From positions 1,984,001 through 2,048,000 of the forward strand of contig NC_002967.9 in NCBI RefSeq assembly GCF_000008185.1: DNA of 64,000 bases, written 5' to 3'. Source of the DNA: Treponema denticola ATCC 35405 (GTDB lineage Bacteria > Spirochaetota > Spirochaetia > Treponematales > Treponemataceae). Each line of letters begins with the position of its first letter. Position 1 is the first letter of the stretch. A model generated the notes under the pieces. It made no database searches. It was given only the letters and a program-made list of their open reading frames with translations, and was not told the origin of the DNA. This document shows positions 33,962 through 42,958 of this stretch, in pieces. The position numbers were made by a program, and so were the translations under genes.

Positions 33962-35699
33962 AAACTTTTTTCGTCTTTATTTTAAGAGTTTATCGGTTGT
34001 GTTTAAAGCCGATAAGTTTCATTCCGTTTTGCTTTTGACGGTAATTCCACTTCAAGCACTTATGCCCTCGCTTCTTATTTATTCGGCAAACAAAATCATA
34101 AATGCCGTAGCGGAAAAAAACATAAATGGAGTTATCTTCATTTTAATTGTGTGGGCTGCCGCTTTTTTGTTATCAAATATTTTACAGCCCGTATATACCA
34201 CCATACAGGGCTTTTTAACCGATAGGCTGACACTGTATTTAAATACTTCGCTTATGAATAAATCGAGAGCAATATCAGAACTTACGGTTTTTGAAGACAG
34301 CTCGTTTTACGATGACATTGATATTTTATGCCAAGAGGCAAGCTGGAGGCCTGTAAACCTACTTGTTTTCGGTGCAAGCATAATAAGCTGTATTATCACG
34401 GCGGTTTCTATGCTTGTTTTACTTGCCGATTTCAGTCTATTTATTTCACTTTTAATGTTTATCGCAATTATTCCTCAAAGCATTGTTTTTTATAAAATAC
34501 AAAAAGAAGCCTTTGAAGTGTTAGTATCAAATACACCCGATTCAAGGAAATTAAGTTATTACTCAAGTTCATTACTTTCAAAAGAGAATATAAAAGATGT
34601 ACAGTTATACGGTCTCTATGATTTTTTCATCGATAAATACAAAGACACATTTAAAAGAATAAATAAGGGAATAAAGTTAAACCGTGTTAAAAAACTCATA
34701 GCTTCCGTTTCATTTTTAATTGTGAGTACGGCAATCAGTGTATTCGTCTTTAATACGATTATAAAAGGCACATTTTCCGGAACCTTTTTGGTCGGAAGTA
34801 TTTTAATTTTTTCGTCAAGTATCTTATATACAACGCAAAGCATTTCCCGTTTGGTAGAAGATTCAAGTTTATTGTACGACACGCTTTTATATATGCAAAA
34901 GTATTTTGATTTTATCAATTTACCGCCTAGCAGTAAAGGACAAAATAAAATAATTAATTCAAACTTTAATAAAATTATTTTTGATGATGTTTCATTTAAA
35001 TATCAATCGAATGAAAATTTTGCTCTACAAAATATTTCTTTCTGTATCGCCAATGGCGAAAAAATTGCAATCGTGGGTGAAAATGGAAGCGGTAAAACCA
35101 CGATGATGAAATTGCTTTGTAAATTCTATAAACCTTCTTCAGGTTCAATAAAATTCGATGAAACTTCAATTGAAGACTATGATGTTATTGAGTATAGAAA
35201 AATTATCGGTGCTGTTTTTCAAGACTATGCAAAGTTTGATTTAACGGTTCGTGAAAATACGGCTCTTTCCGATTTAAGAAAAATTACAGACGATGACGAA
35301 ATTTTGCTTGCTTTAAAAAAATCAGGTTTTGATGAAACCGAAAATTTAGAACAGCTGTTAGGAACTCAATTTGAAGACGGGCGGGATTTATCGGGCGGTC
35401 AATGGCAAAAACTCGCAATAGCCCGTGCGTTTTTCGGCAATTTTGAAATTCTTATTTTGGATGAACCGACGGCTTCTCTTGACCCTCGCTCCGAATTTAT
35501 CATTTATGAAAAATTCTTGGAGCTGACAAAGGGTAAAACCGTTTTCTTTGTTACGCACCGTTTATCGACTGTAAAAAAAGCTAATAAAGTTTTAGTTTTG
35601 CAAAACGGTAAAATTGTAGGCTTTGACAGCCACGAAAATTTAATGCAAACCAATAAGTATTATGCCGAACTTTATACTATGCAGGCAAGTGCATTTTGA
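33954..35699 (+). CDS. ABC exporter, permease-ATPase half-transporter
   Basis: The 581-residue protein begins MIKNFFRLYFKSL. Six membrane segments occupy residues 15-310, followed by an ATPase domain with Walker A GENGSGKTT near 375, Q-loop GAVFQDYAKF, signature LSGGQ near 478, Walker B ILILDEPTASLDP and the switch His in FVTHRLS. It should export a peptide, lipid or drug as a dimer; no substrate clue is present. The start is set by coupling to the upstream 28-codon frame. It is transcribed in the direction of the exonuclease gene. Confidence 0.85.
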   Translation: MIKNFFRLYFKSLSVVFKADKFHSVLLLTVIPLQALMPSLLIYSANKIINAVAEKNINGVIFILIVWAAAFLLSNILQPVYTTIQGFLTDRLTLYLNTSLMNKSRAISELTVFEDSSFYDDIDILCQEASWRPVNLLVFGASIISCIITAVSMLVLLADFSLFISLLMFIAIIPQSIVFYKIQKEAFEVLVSNTPDSRKLSYYSSSLLSKENIKDVQLYGLYDFFIDKYKDTFKRINKGIKLNRVKKLIASVSFLIVSTAISVFVFNTIIKGTFSGTFLVGSILIFSSSILYTTQSISRLVEDSSLLYDTLLYMQKYFDFINLPPSSKGQNKIINSNFNKIIFDDVSFKYQSNENFALQNISFCIANGEKIAIVGENGSGKTTMMKLLCKFYKPSSGSIKFDETSIEDYDVIEYRKIIGAVFQDYAKFDLTVRENTALSDLRKITDDDEILLALKKSGFDETENLEQLLGTQFEDGRDLSGGQWQKLAIARAFFGNFEILILDEPTASLDPRSEFIIYEKFLELTKGKTVFFVTHRLSTVKKANKVLVLQNGKIVGFDSHENLMQTNKYYAELYTMQASAF

Positions 35700-35743
35700 A
35701 ATTTTCTATAATAAAAAAAGACATAAAGACTTATGAAAACTCG

Positions 35744-35817
35744 TTATCAGCTTTACTGATAATGCACCTCTATTCCGAAGGATGCTAAGCAAATCCAACA
35801 AGGTTTTTAGAGGTGCA
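35744..35817. terminator. Hairpins in the gap between the ABC exporter and pepF
   Basis: TTATCAG/CTGATAA (35744-35762) forms a small stem. TGCACCTCTA at 35763-35772 and TAGAGGTGCA at 35808-35817 make a second, larger palindromic stem. The gap between these convergent genes is therefore a probable two-way stop. Confidence 0.55.
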
Positions 35818-35864
35818 CATAAATATAATTATAGGCTTATAAATATTTTATCAAAACAATAAGG

Positions 35865-37658
35865 CTATTTTTTCTTTGCTTTTTTTACGAGTTTTTCAAA
35901 TTCGCTTATCTGATCCGTAAAAATCTTTATGCCTTCTTTCCAGAAGTCAGGCGTTTCGATATTAAAACCTGCACTCTTTGTTACCTTAACGGCATCCGTC
36001 ATACCGGTCTTTCTTAAAATATCCTCATAAACGGAAGTAAATTTTTCTCCTTCCTTTTTATAGCGGTTATAAAGACCGAGAGCAAAAAGCTGGCCGAAAG
36101 CATAGGGGAAGTTATAAAAGCCCAGGTCGGCAGAATAATAATGCCCCTTAACAAGCCACATATATGGATGAAGCAATTTAGAATCAAGCCCGTTTCCATA
36201 GCTTTTCTTTTGAGCTTCAAGCATTAGGCGGCAGCAGTCTTCAGCAGTAAGTTCATGCTTTTCCCTTTCATCCATAAAGGAGCGCTCAAAATAAAAACGA
36301 GAAAGAATATCGATCAATACCTGACAACCGTCTTGAAGATGAATTTCCAATAGAGCCGTCTTTTGCTCTTCATTCATTTTTTTAATTTCGCTTTCAAACA
36401 AAATGGTTTCTGCAAAAATAGAAGCTGTCTCGGCAAGGGTCATAGGATAGCTTTGATTTATTACAGGCATATCCTTTACAACATTAAAGTGAAAGGCATG
36501 TCCCAGCTCGTGTGCTAAGGTACTGACCGAAGAAAAAGAGCCGTCAAAATTGCAAAGAACTCTGGGTTCCTTTGTTACGGGAAAATGAGTACAGTAGGCT
36601 CCGCCGACCTTGCCGTTTCGTACCTCACCGTCTATCCAGTTGGAGGCAAAGGCCTTTTTTGCAAAGTCTCCCATGTTCTTTGAAAATGAAGAAAAGTTTT
36701 CGATTACCAAGGCCTTTGCTTCTTCCCAAGTATATGTCGGAAATGATTTTGAAACCGGAGCAAAGAGGTCATAAAAGGGTAATTCCTTTTTGCCTAAGAG
36801 CATGGCCTTAGCCTTTAAATACTTTCTCCATGAAGGAAGAGAATCTTCGATGGCGGAAATTAAGGAGTCAAGAGTTTTTTGAGTTATATTTGCCTGCTTT
36901 ACAGATTTTTCGATTGTGCCGCCCTTCCAGTTACGCCTTTTATTTAAGGTGATGGAAGTTCCCTTTACGCCGTTCAAGGCTGCGGCAACGGGTTTTTCGA
37001 TGGACTTGCAAAGCTCAAGTTCTTTTTTAAAAGCCTTTTCGCGGACGGCCGCATCCTTATCGTAGGCCATCGCTCTAAGCTGAACCAAGGTTTTTTCTTC
37101 CTTAGTTTTTTCATCCCAAATACATGAAGCTGTTGAAGTCATTGTGCTCTGTAATTTGCTCCAAGCCGAAGCACCGGAGCGGGCTAGATCGGCAGCCAAG
37201 GATTCCTCTTCTTCGCTCATCTGTTTTTTTTGCCAAAACAAGGTATCTTCCAAATAGAAAGAAGCATATTTTAAATCCTTGTCGTTTTTAATCAAGGCCT
37301 TTACCTCTTTGGAAACGGAAGCCAAGATATTCGAAAAGCGCACTCCAAGGGGCGTAAACGGAACAAAGAGAGCCGATATCGAGTTAAGCTCAGATAAAGC
37401 TTCCTTGTTTTCGGTATCGGTTGTATACACGGCCGAAGCATAGGCATAAAGAGTTTCGGCTTCGGCATTAAACTCGTTTAAAATGTCCAAAGCTTTTACC
37501 AGCCATTTTTTTAAGTCCTTATCCGAAAAAGCCTTTAAGTGTTTTTCAAACTTGGAAGTCAATGCAGGAATTTTCTTTTTTGATTCCGCATATTCTTTTG
37601 ATTTAAAATCGGGATAAATATTTTTTAAATCCCATCTCGGTGCAGTTTTGTTTTGCAT
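35865..37658 (-). CDS. pepF: Oligoendopeptidase F (M3 family)
   Basis: The 597-residue protein has the M3 zinc motif HELGHAFHF near 383, with the third ligand Glu in the SIFAETILFE segment about 25 residues later. It is the usual length for PepF, a cytosolic oligopeptidase that trims short peptides. A strong AAGGAG precedes ATG. Peptide catabolism fits an oral spirochaete living on amino acids. The neighbour upstream on the same strand is a small protein of unknown function, 30 bases away. Confidence 0.92.
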   Translation of the reverse strand: MQNKTAPRWDLKNIYPDFKSKEYAESKKKIPALTSKFEKHLKAFSDKDLKKWLVKALDILNEFNAEAETLYAYASAVYTTDTENKEALSELNSISALFVPFTPLGVRFSNILASVSKEVKALIKNDKDLKYASFYLEDTLFWQKKQMSEEEESLAADLARSGASAWSKLQSTMTSTASCIWDEKTKEEKTLVQLRAMAYDKDAAVREKAFKKELELCKSIEKPVAAALNGVKGTSITLNKRRNWKGGTIEKSVKQANITQKTLDSLISAIEDSLPSWRKYLKAKAMLLGKKELPFYDLFAPVSKSFPTYTWEEAKALVIENFSSFSKNMGDFAKKAFASNWIDGEVRNGKVGGAYCTHFPVTKEPRVLCNFDGSFSSVSTLAHELGHAFHFNVVKDMPVINQSYPMTLAETASIFAETILFESEIKKMNEEQKTALLEIHLQDGCQVLIDILSRFYFERSFMDEREKHELTAEDCCRLMLEAQKKSYGNGLDSKLLHPYMWLVKGHYYSADLGFYNFPYAFGQLFALGLYNRYKKEGEKFTSVYEDILRKTGMTDAVKVTKSAGFNIETPDFWKEGIKIFTDQISEFEKLVKKAKKK

Positions 37659-37688
37659 TAGTATCTCCTTATATAATTTGTAGAAAAA

Positions 37689-38285
37689 TTAAAGTTTAAA
37701 GAATATTGAAGCTTCTCCATAGTCTCCGTTCCTATCGGTTATGCTAAGTTCAAGTTTATTCTTATCGGAAAATTTTACCCCATCCATTGAAATCTGCATA
37801 AGAAAGGATGTCATTTGGGTATCCGGAAATTGTTCTTCAACACGGGAAAGAGTCAATATTTCGCAAAATTCACCGTTTACAGATACGGTTAAAGATTCTT
37901 TACCTATATCGGGAACAATATTTTTTTCGTTTGCCTTAAACTTGGTTAGGCTCATGGGCCGAAAGTAAACCATCAGATAGTTGCCAGCTCCCTTAACTTG
38001 AAAACAGTGTAAACCGTATATCTCAATCACATCTATTTTAGGATTAATTTCCAAATCCTCATCAAGGTCTATATTTTGACTCCAGTATTCAAGATAATTT
38101 TCTTTGTACTCTTTTACAGCAATAAAAAACGGATAATACTTCGGCTCAGCAGATAAATTGAATTTTCCTTCATTATTTGTTTCATCGGAATATTCAATTT
38201 CGAATTTATTGTTAAGGAGGGCTACGAGGGCTTTTTCAAGAGGTTTATTGTTTTTATCGTAGACCGTTCCGTATATTTCTTTCAT
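37689..38285 (-). CDS. Carboxypeptidase-regulatory-like domain protein
   Basis: The 198-residue protein starts MKEIYGTVYDKNNKPLEKALV, a beta-sandwich of the carboxypeptidase regulatory-like type (Cna-B-like), up to about residue 70. The rest contains YWSQNIDLDEDLEINPKI and SLTVSVNGEFCEILTLSR, and is unassigned. There is no signal peptide. GGAG lies 8 bases before the ATG. It is 30 bases upstream of pepF and probably co-transcribed. I do not recognise a specific role. Confidence 0.72.
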   Translation of the reverse strand: MKEIYGTVYDKNNKPLEKALVALLNNKFEIEYSDETNNEGKFNLSAEPKYYPFFIAVKEYKENYLEYWSQNIDLDEDLEINPKIDVIEIYGLHCFQVKGAGNYLMVYFRPMSLTKFKANEKNIVPDIGKESLTVSVNGEFCEILTLSRVEEQFPDTQMTSFLMQISMDGVKFSDKNKLELSITDRNGDYGEASIFFKL

Positions 38286-38383
38286 AAGTCATTCTCCGGT
38301 TTAGCTATAAAAGCTGACATAATTGTATAATATAAGCACTCTTATGTCAATAATAACTACCCCCTATTTTTAAAGATAACCCT

Positions 38384-38412
38384 TTGACAATTTTCAAACT
38401 GAGGCCTATAAT
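38384..38412 (+). promoter_or_regulatory. Perfect consensus promoter of the leucine-rich repeat gene (duplicate of the tetR promoter)
   Basis: TTGACA (38384-38389) and TATAAT (38407-38412) are 17 bases apart. The same sequence with one base changed in the spacer stands exactly 1,400 bases downstream, at 39784-39812. The ATG lies 5-8 bases after the -10 box, so the message would be leaderless. Confidence 0.85.
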
Positions 38413-38419
38413 ATAAATG

Positions 38420-39691
38420 ATGGAAGAATCGAAAAAACTGTTTATAACAATACTGCTTGCAGCGGGATTGTTGACCGCTGTCGCTGCGACGGAAAACGCA
38501 GGCAGGGCGGTACTTGGTATAAGCCCGCATGAAAAAGAGATAACCGTGACGGCGGTAACGGCAGACGGCTCGCCCGTACAGGTAGAAGGCTGCACGGTTA
38601 CGGAATTCCCGAGCGGCGAAGAAACGGTACTTACGGCAACGGGAACAAAGGTTGTCCTTAAAGGTGCTCTTATCGAGCTGTTCTGTTATGCTAACAAACT
38701 TACCGCGCTTGATGTCCGCGGTTTAACGGCTTTGCAGGAGCTGTATTGCCAAGACAATATGCTTACTTCGCTTGATATACGGGAATTAACCGGCTTACAT
38801 ACGCTGTATTGCGGCAATAATCGGCTTACCGCACTGGATATACGTGGGTTGACCGCTTTGCGGAAGCTGTACTGCAATAGTAACGAAATCGCATCCCTCG
38901 ATGTACGGGGGCTTACCGCTTTACAGACACTGTACTGTGACAATAACCGGCTTTCCTCCCTTGATGTACGGCACCTTACCGCTTTACAGTGGCTGGACTG
39001 CCACTTCAATAAACTGACATCACTCGACGTGCAGGGCTTACCTGCTTTACAGGTACTGGAGTGCTCGGATAATCAGCTTACCTTGCTTGATGTACAGGGG
39101 TTGCCCGCTTTGCAGAAGCTGTACTGCCAAGACAATAAGATTACTTCGCTTGACGTGCGCGGTTTAACCTCTTTACAGGTACTGATGTGCTACGACAATC
39201 GGCTTACCGCACTGAATGTACGCCGTTTGACTGCTTTACAGGAGCTGAATTGCAGTTCCAATGCAATCGCTTCCATCGATGTACGGGGACTTACTGCGCT
39301 ACAGGTGCTGTACTGTGACAATAACCGGCTAACATCCCTCGATGTACAGGGGCTGACAGCTTTACAGGAGCTGGCGTGCTCGGATAATCAGCTTACCGCA
39401 CTCAATGTGCAGGGCTTACCCGCCTTACAGGCGCTGGGTTTTCAGGATAACCGCCTTGAAGAAGACGCCCTTATACGGATACTCAACAGTTTGCCCGACC
39501 GCAAAACGGACGAAGAAGGCCTCGCCGTACTGTACAGCGAAGGGGAGAAGCTCCCTAAAGAAAGCGGGTCAGCCGTTCCCGCCTCAGCCGAGTTTCGAGC
39601 GGCTTTCAAAGCTGCAAAACAAAAAAACTGGAAGCTGTACATGCAAACCGAAGATGGAGACGGTACGGAAATTCGGTTGCAGGAGGAATAA
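38420..39691 (+). CDS. Leucine-rich repeat exported protein with twelve 21-residue units
   Basis: The protein starts MEESKKLFITILLAAGLLTA, with a hydrophobic signal segment, though ATG 38417 just before could be used. After a linker of about 70 residues come twelve full 21-residue repeats of the type LTxLDVRGLTALQxLYCxxNx, about residues 92-343, and a C-terminal tail. The Cys in each unit is striking. Such LRR proteins resemble TpLRR-type proteins of spirochaetes that bind host or bacterial surfaces. No Shine-Dalgarno exists; the promoter's -10 box ends only 7 bases before the ATG. The promoter and the first codons match those of the tetR gene. Confidence 0.82.
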   Translation: MEESKKLFITILLAAGLLTAVAATENAGRAVLGISPHEKEITVTAVTADGSPVQVEGCTVTEFPSGEETVLTATGTKVVLKGALIELFCYANKLTALDVRGLTALQELYCQDNMLTSLDIRELTGLHTLYCGNNRLTALDIRGLTALRKLYCNSNEIASLDVRGLTALQTLYCDNNRLSSLDVRHLTALQWLDCHFNKLTSLDVQGLPALQVLECSDNQLTLLDVQGLPALQKLYCQDNKITSLDVRGLTSLQVLMCYDNRLTALNVRRLTALQELNCSSNAIASIDVRGLTALQVLYCDNNRLTSLDVQGLTALQELACSDNQLTALNVQGLPALQALGFQDNRLEEDALIRILNSLPDRKTDEEGLAVLYSEGEKLPKESGSAVPASAEFRAAFKAAKQKNWKLYMQTEDGDGTEIRLQEE

Positions 39692-39699
39692 GCAATGTA

Positions 39700-39753
39700 T
39701 AATTGGTAATGGGCAGTTTGCATGCGTAATTACTCATAAAACATTACCAATTA
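39700..39753. terminator. Long-loop inverted repeat after the leucine-rich repeat gene
   Basis: TAATTGGTAATG (39700-39711) pairs with CATTACCAATTA (39742-39753) around a 30-base loop. It follows the LRR stop and precedes the tetR promoter, so it could isolate the two transcription units. Confidence 0.5.
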
Positions 39754-39783
39754 CAAATTAAATGAACGCCGTTTATGCCCCCT

Positions 39784-39812
39784 TTGACAATTTTCAAACT
39801 GATGCCTATAAT
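39784..39812 (+). promoter_or_regulatory. Consensus promoter of tetR
   Basis: TTGACA (39784-39789), 17 bases, TATAAT (39807-39812). ATG follows at 39817/39820 without a Shine-Dalgarno, so the transcript is probably leaderless. It duplicates 38384-38412. Confidence 0.85.
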
Positions 39813-39819
39813 ATAAATG

Positions 39820-40470
39820 ATGGCAGAATCAATAAAAAAGAAAAGCGATACCTATACGGAAATTCTCAAAAATGCAAAAGCGGAGTTTTTGCAAAACGGT
39901 TTTGAAAAAGCATCGATGCGTTCCATTGCCGCAATGACCGGCATAACAGCCGGGGCTTTGTACAAACACTTTCCGTCAAAGGCGGCAATATTTGAAGCTC
40001 TCGTACAGCCGCTTATCGGACAAACCTTAAGTATCGGTTCCGATTTTTCCGAAATCGCAATACATTTATATGAAACTAAAGACTTTTTATCAACAAAAGA
40101 AGCAATACGCATATCTTTACAGAATTTATGTACGCTTGTCTACAGCCGCTTCGATGATTTTAGACTTTTGTTTAACCGCTCGGCGGGAACAAAATATGAA
40201 AACATCCGTCACGATTTCGTCATGGCTGATGTTACAGCCTGCAAAAAATTCATTGCCGACTTAAAAAAACGCGGCATAAATGTCCGGCCCTTAAACGACG
40301 ACCAGCTTCACTTAATTTACAGCACCGCCTTAACACCTCTTTTTGAAATCATCACACATGAATATTCTTATAAAAAAGCCCTATCCTTTATAGATATCTT
40401 AACCGATGTAATGTATTTTTGCTGGAATAAAATTATGCAGCCGGAAACGGAAATAAACAAAAAAAATTGA
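39820..40470 (+). CDS. TetR-family transcription regulator
   Basis: The 216-residue protein (or 217 if ATG 39817 is used) has an N-terminal helix-turn-helix of TetR type (AAMTGITAGALYKHFPSKAAIFEAL, about residues 38-62) and a helical ligand domain. It probably represses the RND pump operon through the 41-bp palindrome 33 bases after its stop. There is no ribosome binding site. It may or may not repress itself, since its own promoter lacks the palindrome. Confidence 0.88.
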   Translation: MAESIKKKSDTYTEILKNAKAEFLQNGFEKASMRSIAAMTGITAGALYKHFPSKAAIFEALVQPLIGQTLSIGSDFSEIAIHLYETKDFLSTKEAIRISLQNLCTLVYSRFDDFRLLFNRSAGTKYENIRHDFVMADVTACKKFIADLKKRGINVRPLNDDQLHLIYSTALTPLFEIITHEYSYKKALSFIDILTDVMYFCWNKIMQPETEINKKN

Positions 40471-40478
40471 TTTCCCTC

Positions 40479-40507
40479 TTGACAAATTTTTACTGTAGGG
40501 CTATACT
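40479..40507 (+). promoter_or_regulatory. Promoter of the export operon
   Basis: TTGACA (40479-40484) and TATACT (40502-40507) are 17 bases apart. The -10 box overlaps the palindromic operator. Confidence 0.85.
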
Positions 40508-40543
40508 AACAATTAGTAAACACTGTTTACTAATTGTTAGTAT
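40503..40543. promoter_or_regulatory. Perfect 41-bp palindromic operator, likely TetR-family binding site
   Basis: Two arms of 20 bp with one central base (centre C at 40523) read ATACTAACAATTAGTAAACA on one side and its exact reverse complement on the other. It overlaps the -10 box, so a bound regulator would block transcription of the RND gene. The adjacent tetR gene is the obvious partner. Confidence 0.85.
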
Positions 40544-40560
40544 TACAAGGGGTTTGTACC

Positions 40561-42930
40561 ATGAAACTTGAAAGTTTGCATATATTTTTTAAAAAGATCG
40601 GCGAGTTTCAATTAAAATACCGCTGGTTGTTAGTTATCTTATTAGCAGCTCTAACCGTATTTGCCGCAATGGGCTTAAAAAAGTTTAGAGCCACGTCAAT
40701 GACCGAAGAAGCCTTCGTAAACCTAACCGCTCAGATGAAAGAACATGAAGACAGGTTTAAAGAGCTTTTCGGAAGCAATGACACCATAGTTTTGCTTATA
40801 GAATCCGATGATGTTTTTAAGCCTGAGGTTTTAAAAATGATTAAAGAAATCGGAAACGAACTTTTGGAAAAAATTCCGTACGCCGATTCGATTACTTCTA
40901 TCACCGATATCGATATAAGTATCGGAACGGAAGAAGGAATCGAAATAAAAAATCCCTTTAAAGACGGTATCCCTGAAGATCCTGCCGAACTTAAAAAAGC
41001 AAAGGATTTTATTTTATCCCGAAAATCCATTGTAAATAAACTTGTTTCAAGCGATGCAAAAGAAACCTGGCTTGTTCTTTCGCTTAAAGCAACCCCGAGT
41101 AGAGAAGAATGGATGAAAACTTCGGATAAGGAGCTTATGTACATCATGGGAGAAACAGCAATCGATATTGTAACAAATCCCAAATACAAAAGCTCTGCCT
41201 ACACAATAAAACCTGCCGGTCTTCCCTACACTGAAACGGAAGAAAAAATTGTTATGAACGCAGACATAAAAAAATGCGTAAGTCTTAGTTTTATGTGTAT
41301 GATAATTCTTCTCGTTATTTTTGCACGCTCGCTAAGAGGTACGATAGTACCTATCATAGCCACCACAGGCGCAATAGTTTCAGTTTTGGGCTTTATGGGG
41401 CATTTAAATATTGAAGGAAGTTCCGAAATGCTTTCCGTTCCAATAATTCTTGCAATGGCTCTTTCGGTAGGCTACTCAATTCACCTTGTAAATTCTTTTA
41501 GAAACAGTTTTTACGCAATAGGAAAACGTAAAGAAGCCGTTATCGATTCAATAGAAAATACGGGCTGGCCTTTATTTTTTACGGTTGTTACGACAGTTGC
41601 TTCCGTTTTATCGTTTTTAACGGTTGACCTCGAGCCGATGCATTGGATGGGGCTTGCAAGCGCCGCTATGGTTTTTGCGGTTTATCTCTATGTGAGCATC
41701 TTAATTCCTATTTTGATGAGTTTCGGAAAGGACTGTCCTCCTGAACAAAATAAGAGTGCAATAAGATATAAAAAGCTGGATTCTTTTTTTGAAAAGTTCG
41801 GAAGGTCCGTATTAAAAAAACGAAAACCGATTTTAATTGTTTTTGCACTTGTAACAGCCCTTTGTCTTCCCGGTATTTTTATGATAACCGTAAACATGGA
41901 CAGCTTTAACTTTATGGGAACAAGAATTCCTTATGTAAAACGCATTTATGAAATTACACATTCTCAATTGGGAGCCTATTTTAACTACAATGTTATGCTG
42001 ACATTTAAAGAAGAAGATGCCGTAAAAAAACCGGAAAACTTAAAAAAACTGGAAGAGTTAAGCCGCCTCATATCGGGCTTTAAATTGACAAAGCTGAATA
42101 ACGGAGTGCCGAAAATATTTTCAATTTTAGATGTTGTAAAAGATATGAATCAAACCATGCATGCCGATGATCCGGCCTTTTATTCAATACCTGAAGATGA
42201 AGACCTCTTAGCACAGCTTTTGTTTTTATACGAAATATCGGGTGGAGAAACTTCCCGTTGGGTTGATGACGAATTCAGGACTCTCCGAATGACCGTCGAT
42301 GTTGCCGCCTTTGACGGAAATGAACTTGCCGCCAATTTGGAAAGCGTGTATAAAAAATGTGCGGAACTTTTCCCCGATGCGGAAACCTTTTTAACAGGAG
42401 CTGCAGCCCATGCCGCAGAGATGAATAACAAAATAGTATATGGGGAAATAAATTCTTTTTTTACATCTCTTGCAGCAATCGGTGTTTTAATGATGATTGT
42501 ATTCGGAAGTATTAAAATGGGGCTCATAGGTCTTATACCTAACATTATGCCGATTATTACAACAGGAGCTATTATGGGCTACTTCCATGTTCCTCTAGAT
42601 ATGGTAACAATGGCGCTTATGCCCATGGTTCTCGGTATAGCAGTAGATGATACAATCCATTTTACCAACCATACAAAGTACCTATTTGAAAAGGAAGGCT
42701 CTTATGATAAAGCGATTGTCGGTTCTTTTTATTCTATCGGAAAAACCTTGGCAATGACTACGATAATTTTGTCGGTTACTTTTTTAATGTACATGGCGAG
42801 CAAAATAGATGCATTCCTGCGATTGGGAATCTTGGCGGCAGTCGGTCTTTTTTCCGCTCTTATTGCCGACTATCTGATGACACCGGTATTGATTTATATA
42901 ACCAAACCTTTCGGAAAAGAGAAAAAATAA
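40561..42930 (+). CDS. RND-superfamily (MMPL-type) transporter
   Basis: The 789-residue product starts at ATG 40561 with AAGGGG 9 bases upstream. It has the layout of an MMPL pump: an N-terminal membrane helix (about residues 22-39), a periplasmic domain of about 200 residues, five helices, then the second periplasmic loop and five more helices. Motifs GYSIHLVNSF and the polar GIAVDDTIHFTN in equivalent helices could carry the proton-relay Asp residues. Relatives export hydrophobic compounds or lipids. It opens an operon with two ABC proteins, a LolA-like protein, a small membrane protein and an outer-membrane barrel, so it is likely the inner-membrane engine. Confidence 0.87.
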   Translation: MKLESLHIFFKKIGEFQLKYRWLLVILLAALTVFAAMGLKKFRATSMTEEAFVNLTAQMKEHEDRFKELFGSNDTIVLLIESDDVFKPEVLKMIKEIGNELLEKIPYADSITSITDIDISIGTEEGIEIKNPFKDGIPEDPAELKKAKDFILSRKSIVNKLVSSDAKETWLVLSLKATPSREEWMKTSDKELMYIMGETAIDIVTNPKYKSSAYTIKPAGLPYTETEEKIVMNADIKKCVSLSFMCMIILLVIFARSLRGTIVPIIATTGAIVSVLGFMGHLNIEGSSEMLSVPIILAMALSVGYSIHLVNSFRNSFYAIGKRKEAVIDSIENTGWPLFFTVVTTVASVLSFLTVDLEPMHWMGLASAAMVFAVYLYVSILIPILMSFGKDCPPEQNKSAIRYKKLDSFFEKFGRSVLKKRKPILIVFALVTALCLPGIFMITVNMDSFNFMGTRIPYVKRIYEITHSQLGAYFNYNVMLTFKEEDAVKKPENLKKLEELSRLISGFKLTKLNNGVPKIFSILDVVKDMNQTMHADDPAFYSIPEDEDLLAQLLFLYEISGGETSRWVDDEFRTLRMTVDVAAFDGNELAANLESVYKKCAELFPDAETFLTGAAAHAAEMNNKIVYGEINSFFTSLAAIGVLMMIVFGSIKMGLIGLIPNIMPIITTGAIMGYFHVPLDMVTMALMPMVLGIAVDDTIHFTNHTKYLFEKEGSYDKAIVGSFYSIGKTLAMTTIILSVTFLMYMASKIDAFLRLGILAAVGLFSALIADYLMTPVLIYITKPFGKEKK

Positions 42931-42958
42931 TTATGAACTACTTACACATGGAGTTATT

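Noticed and set aside
38686-39009. Minus-strand frame opposite the leucine-rich repeats
   Set aside because: Its repeats are the reverse of the 63-bp LRR units.
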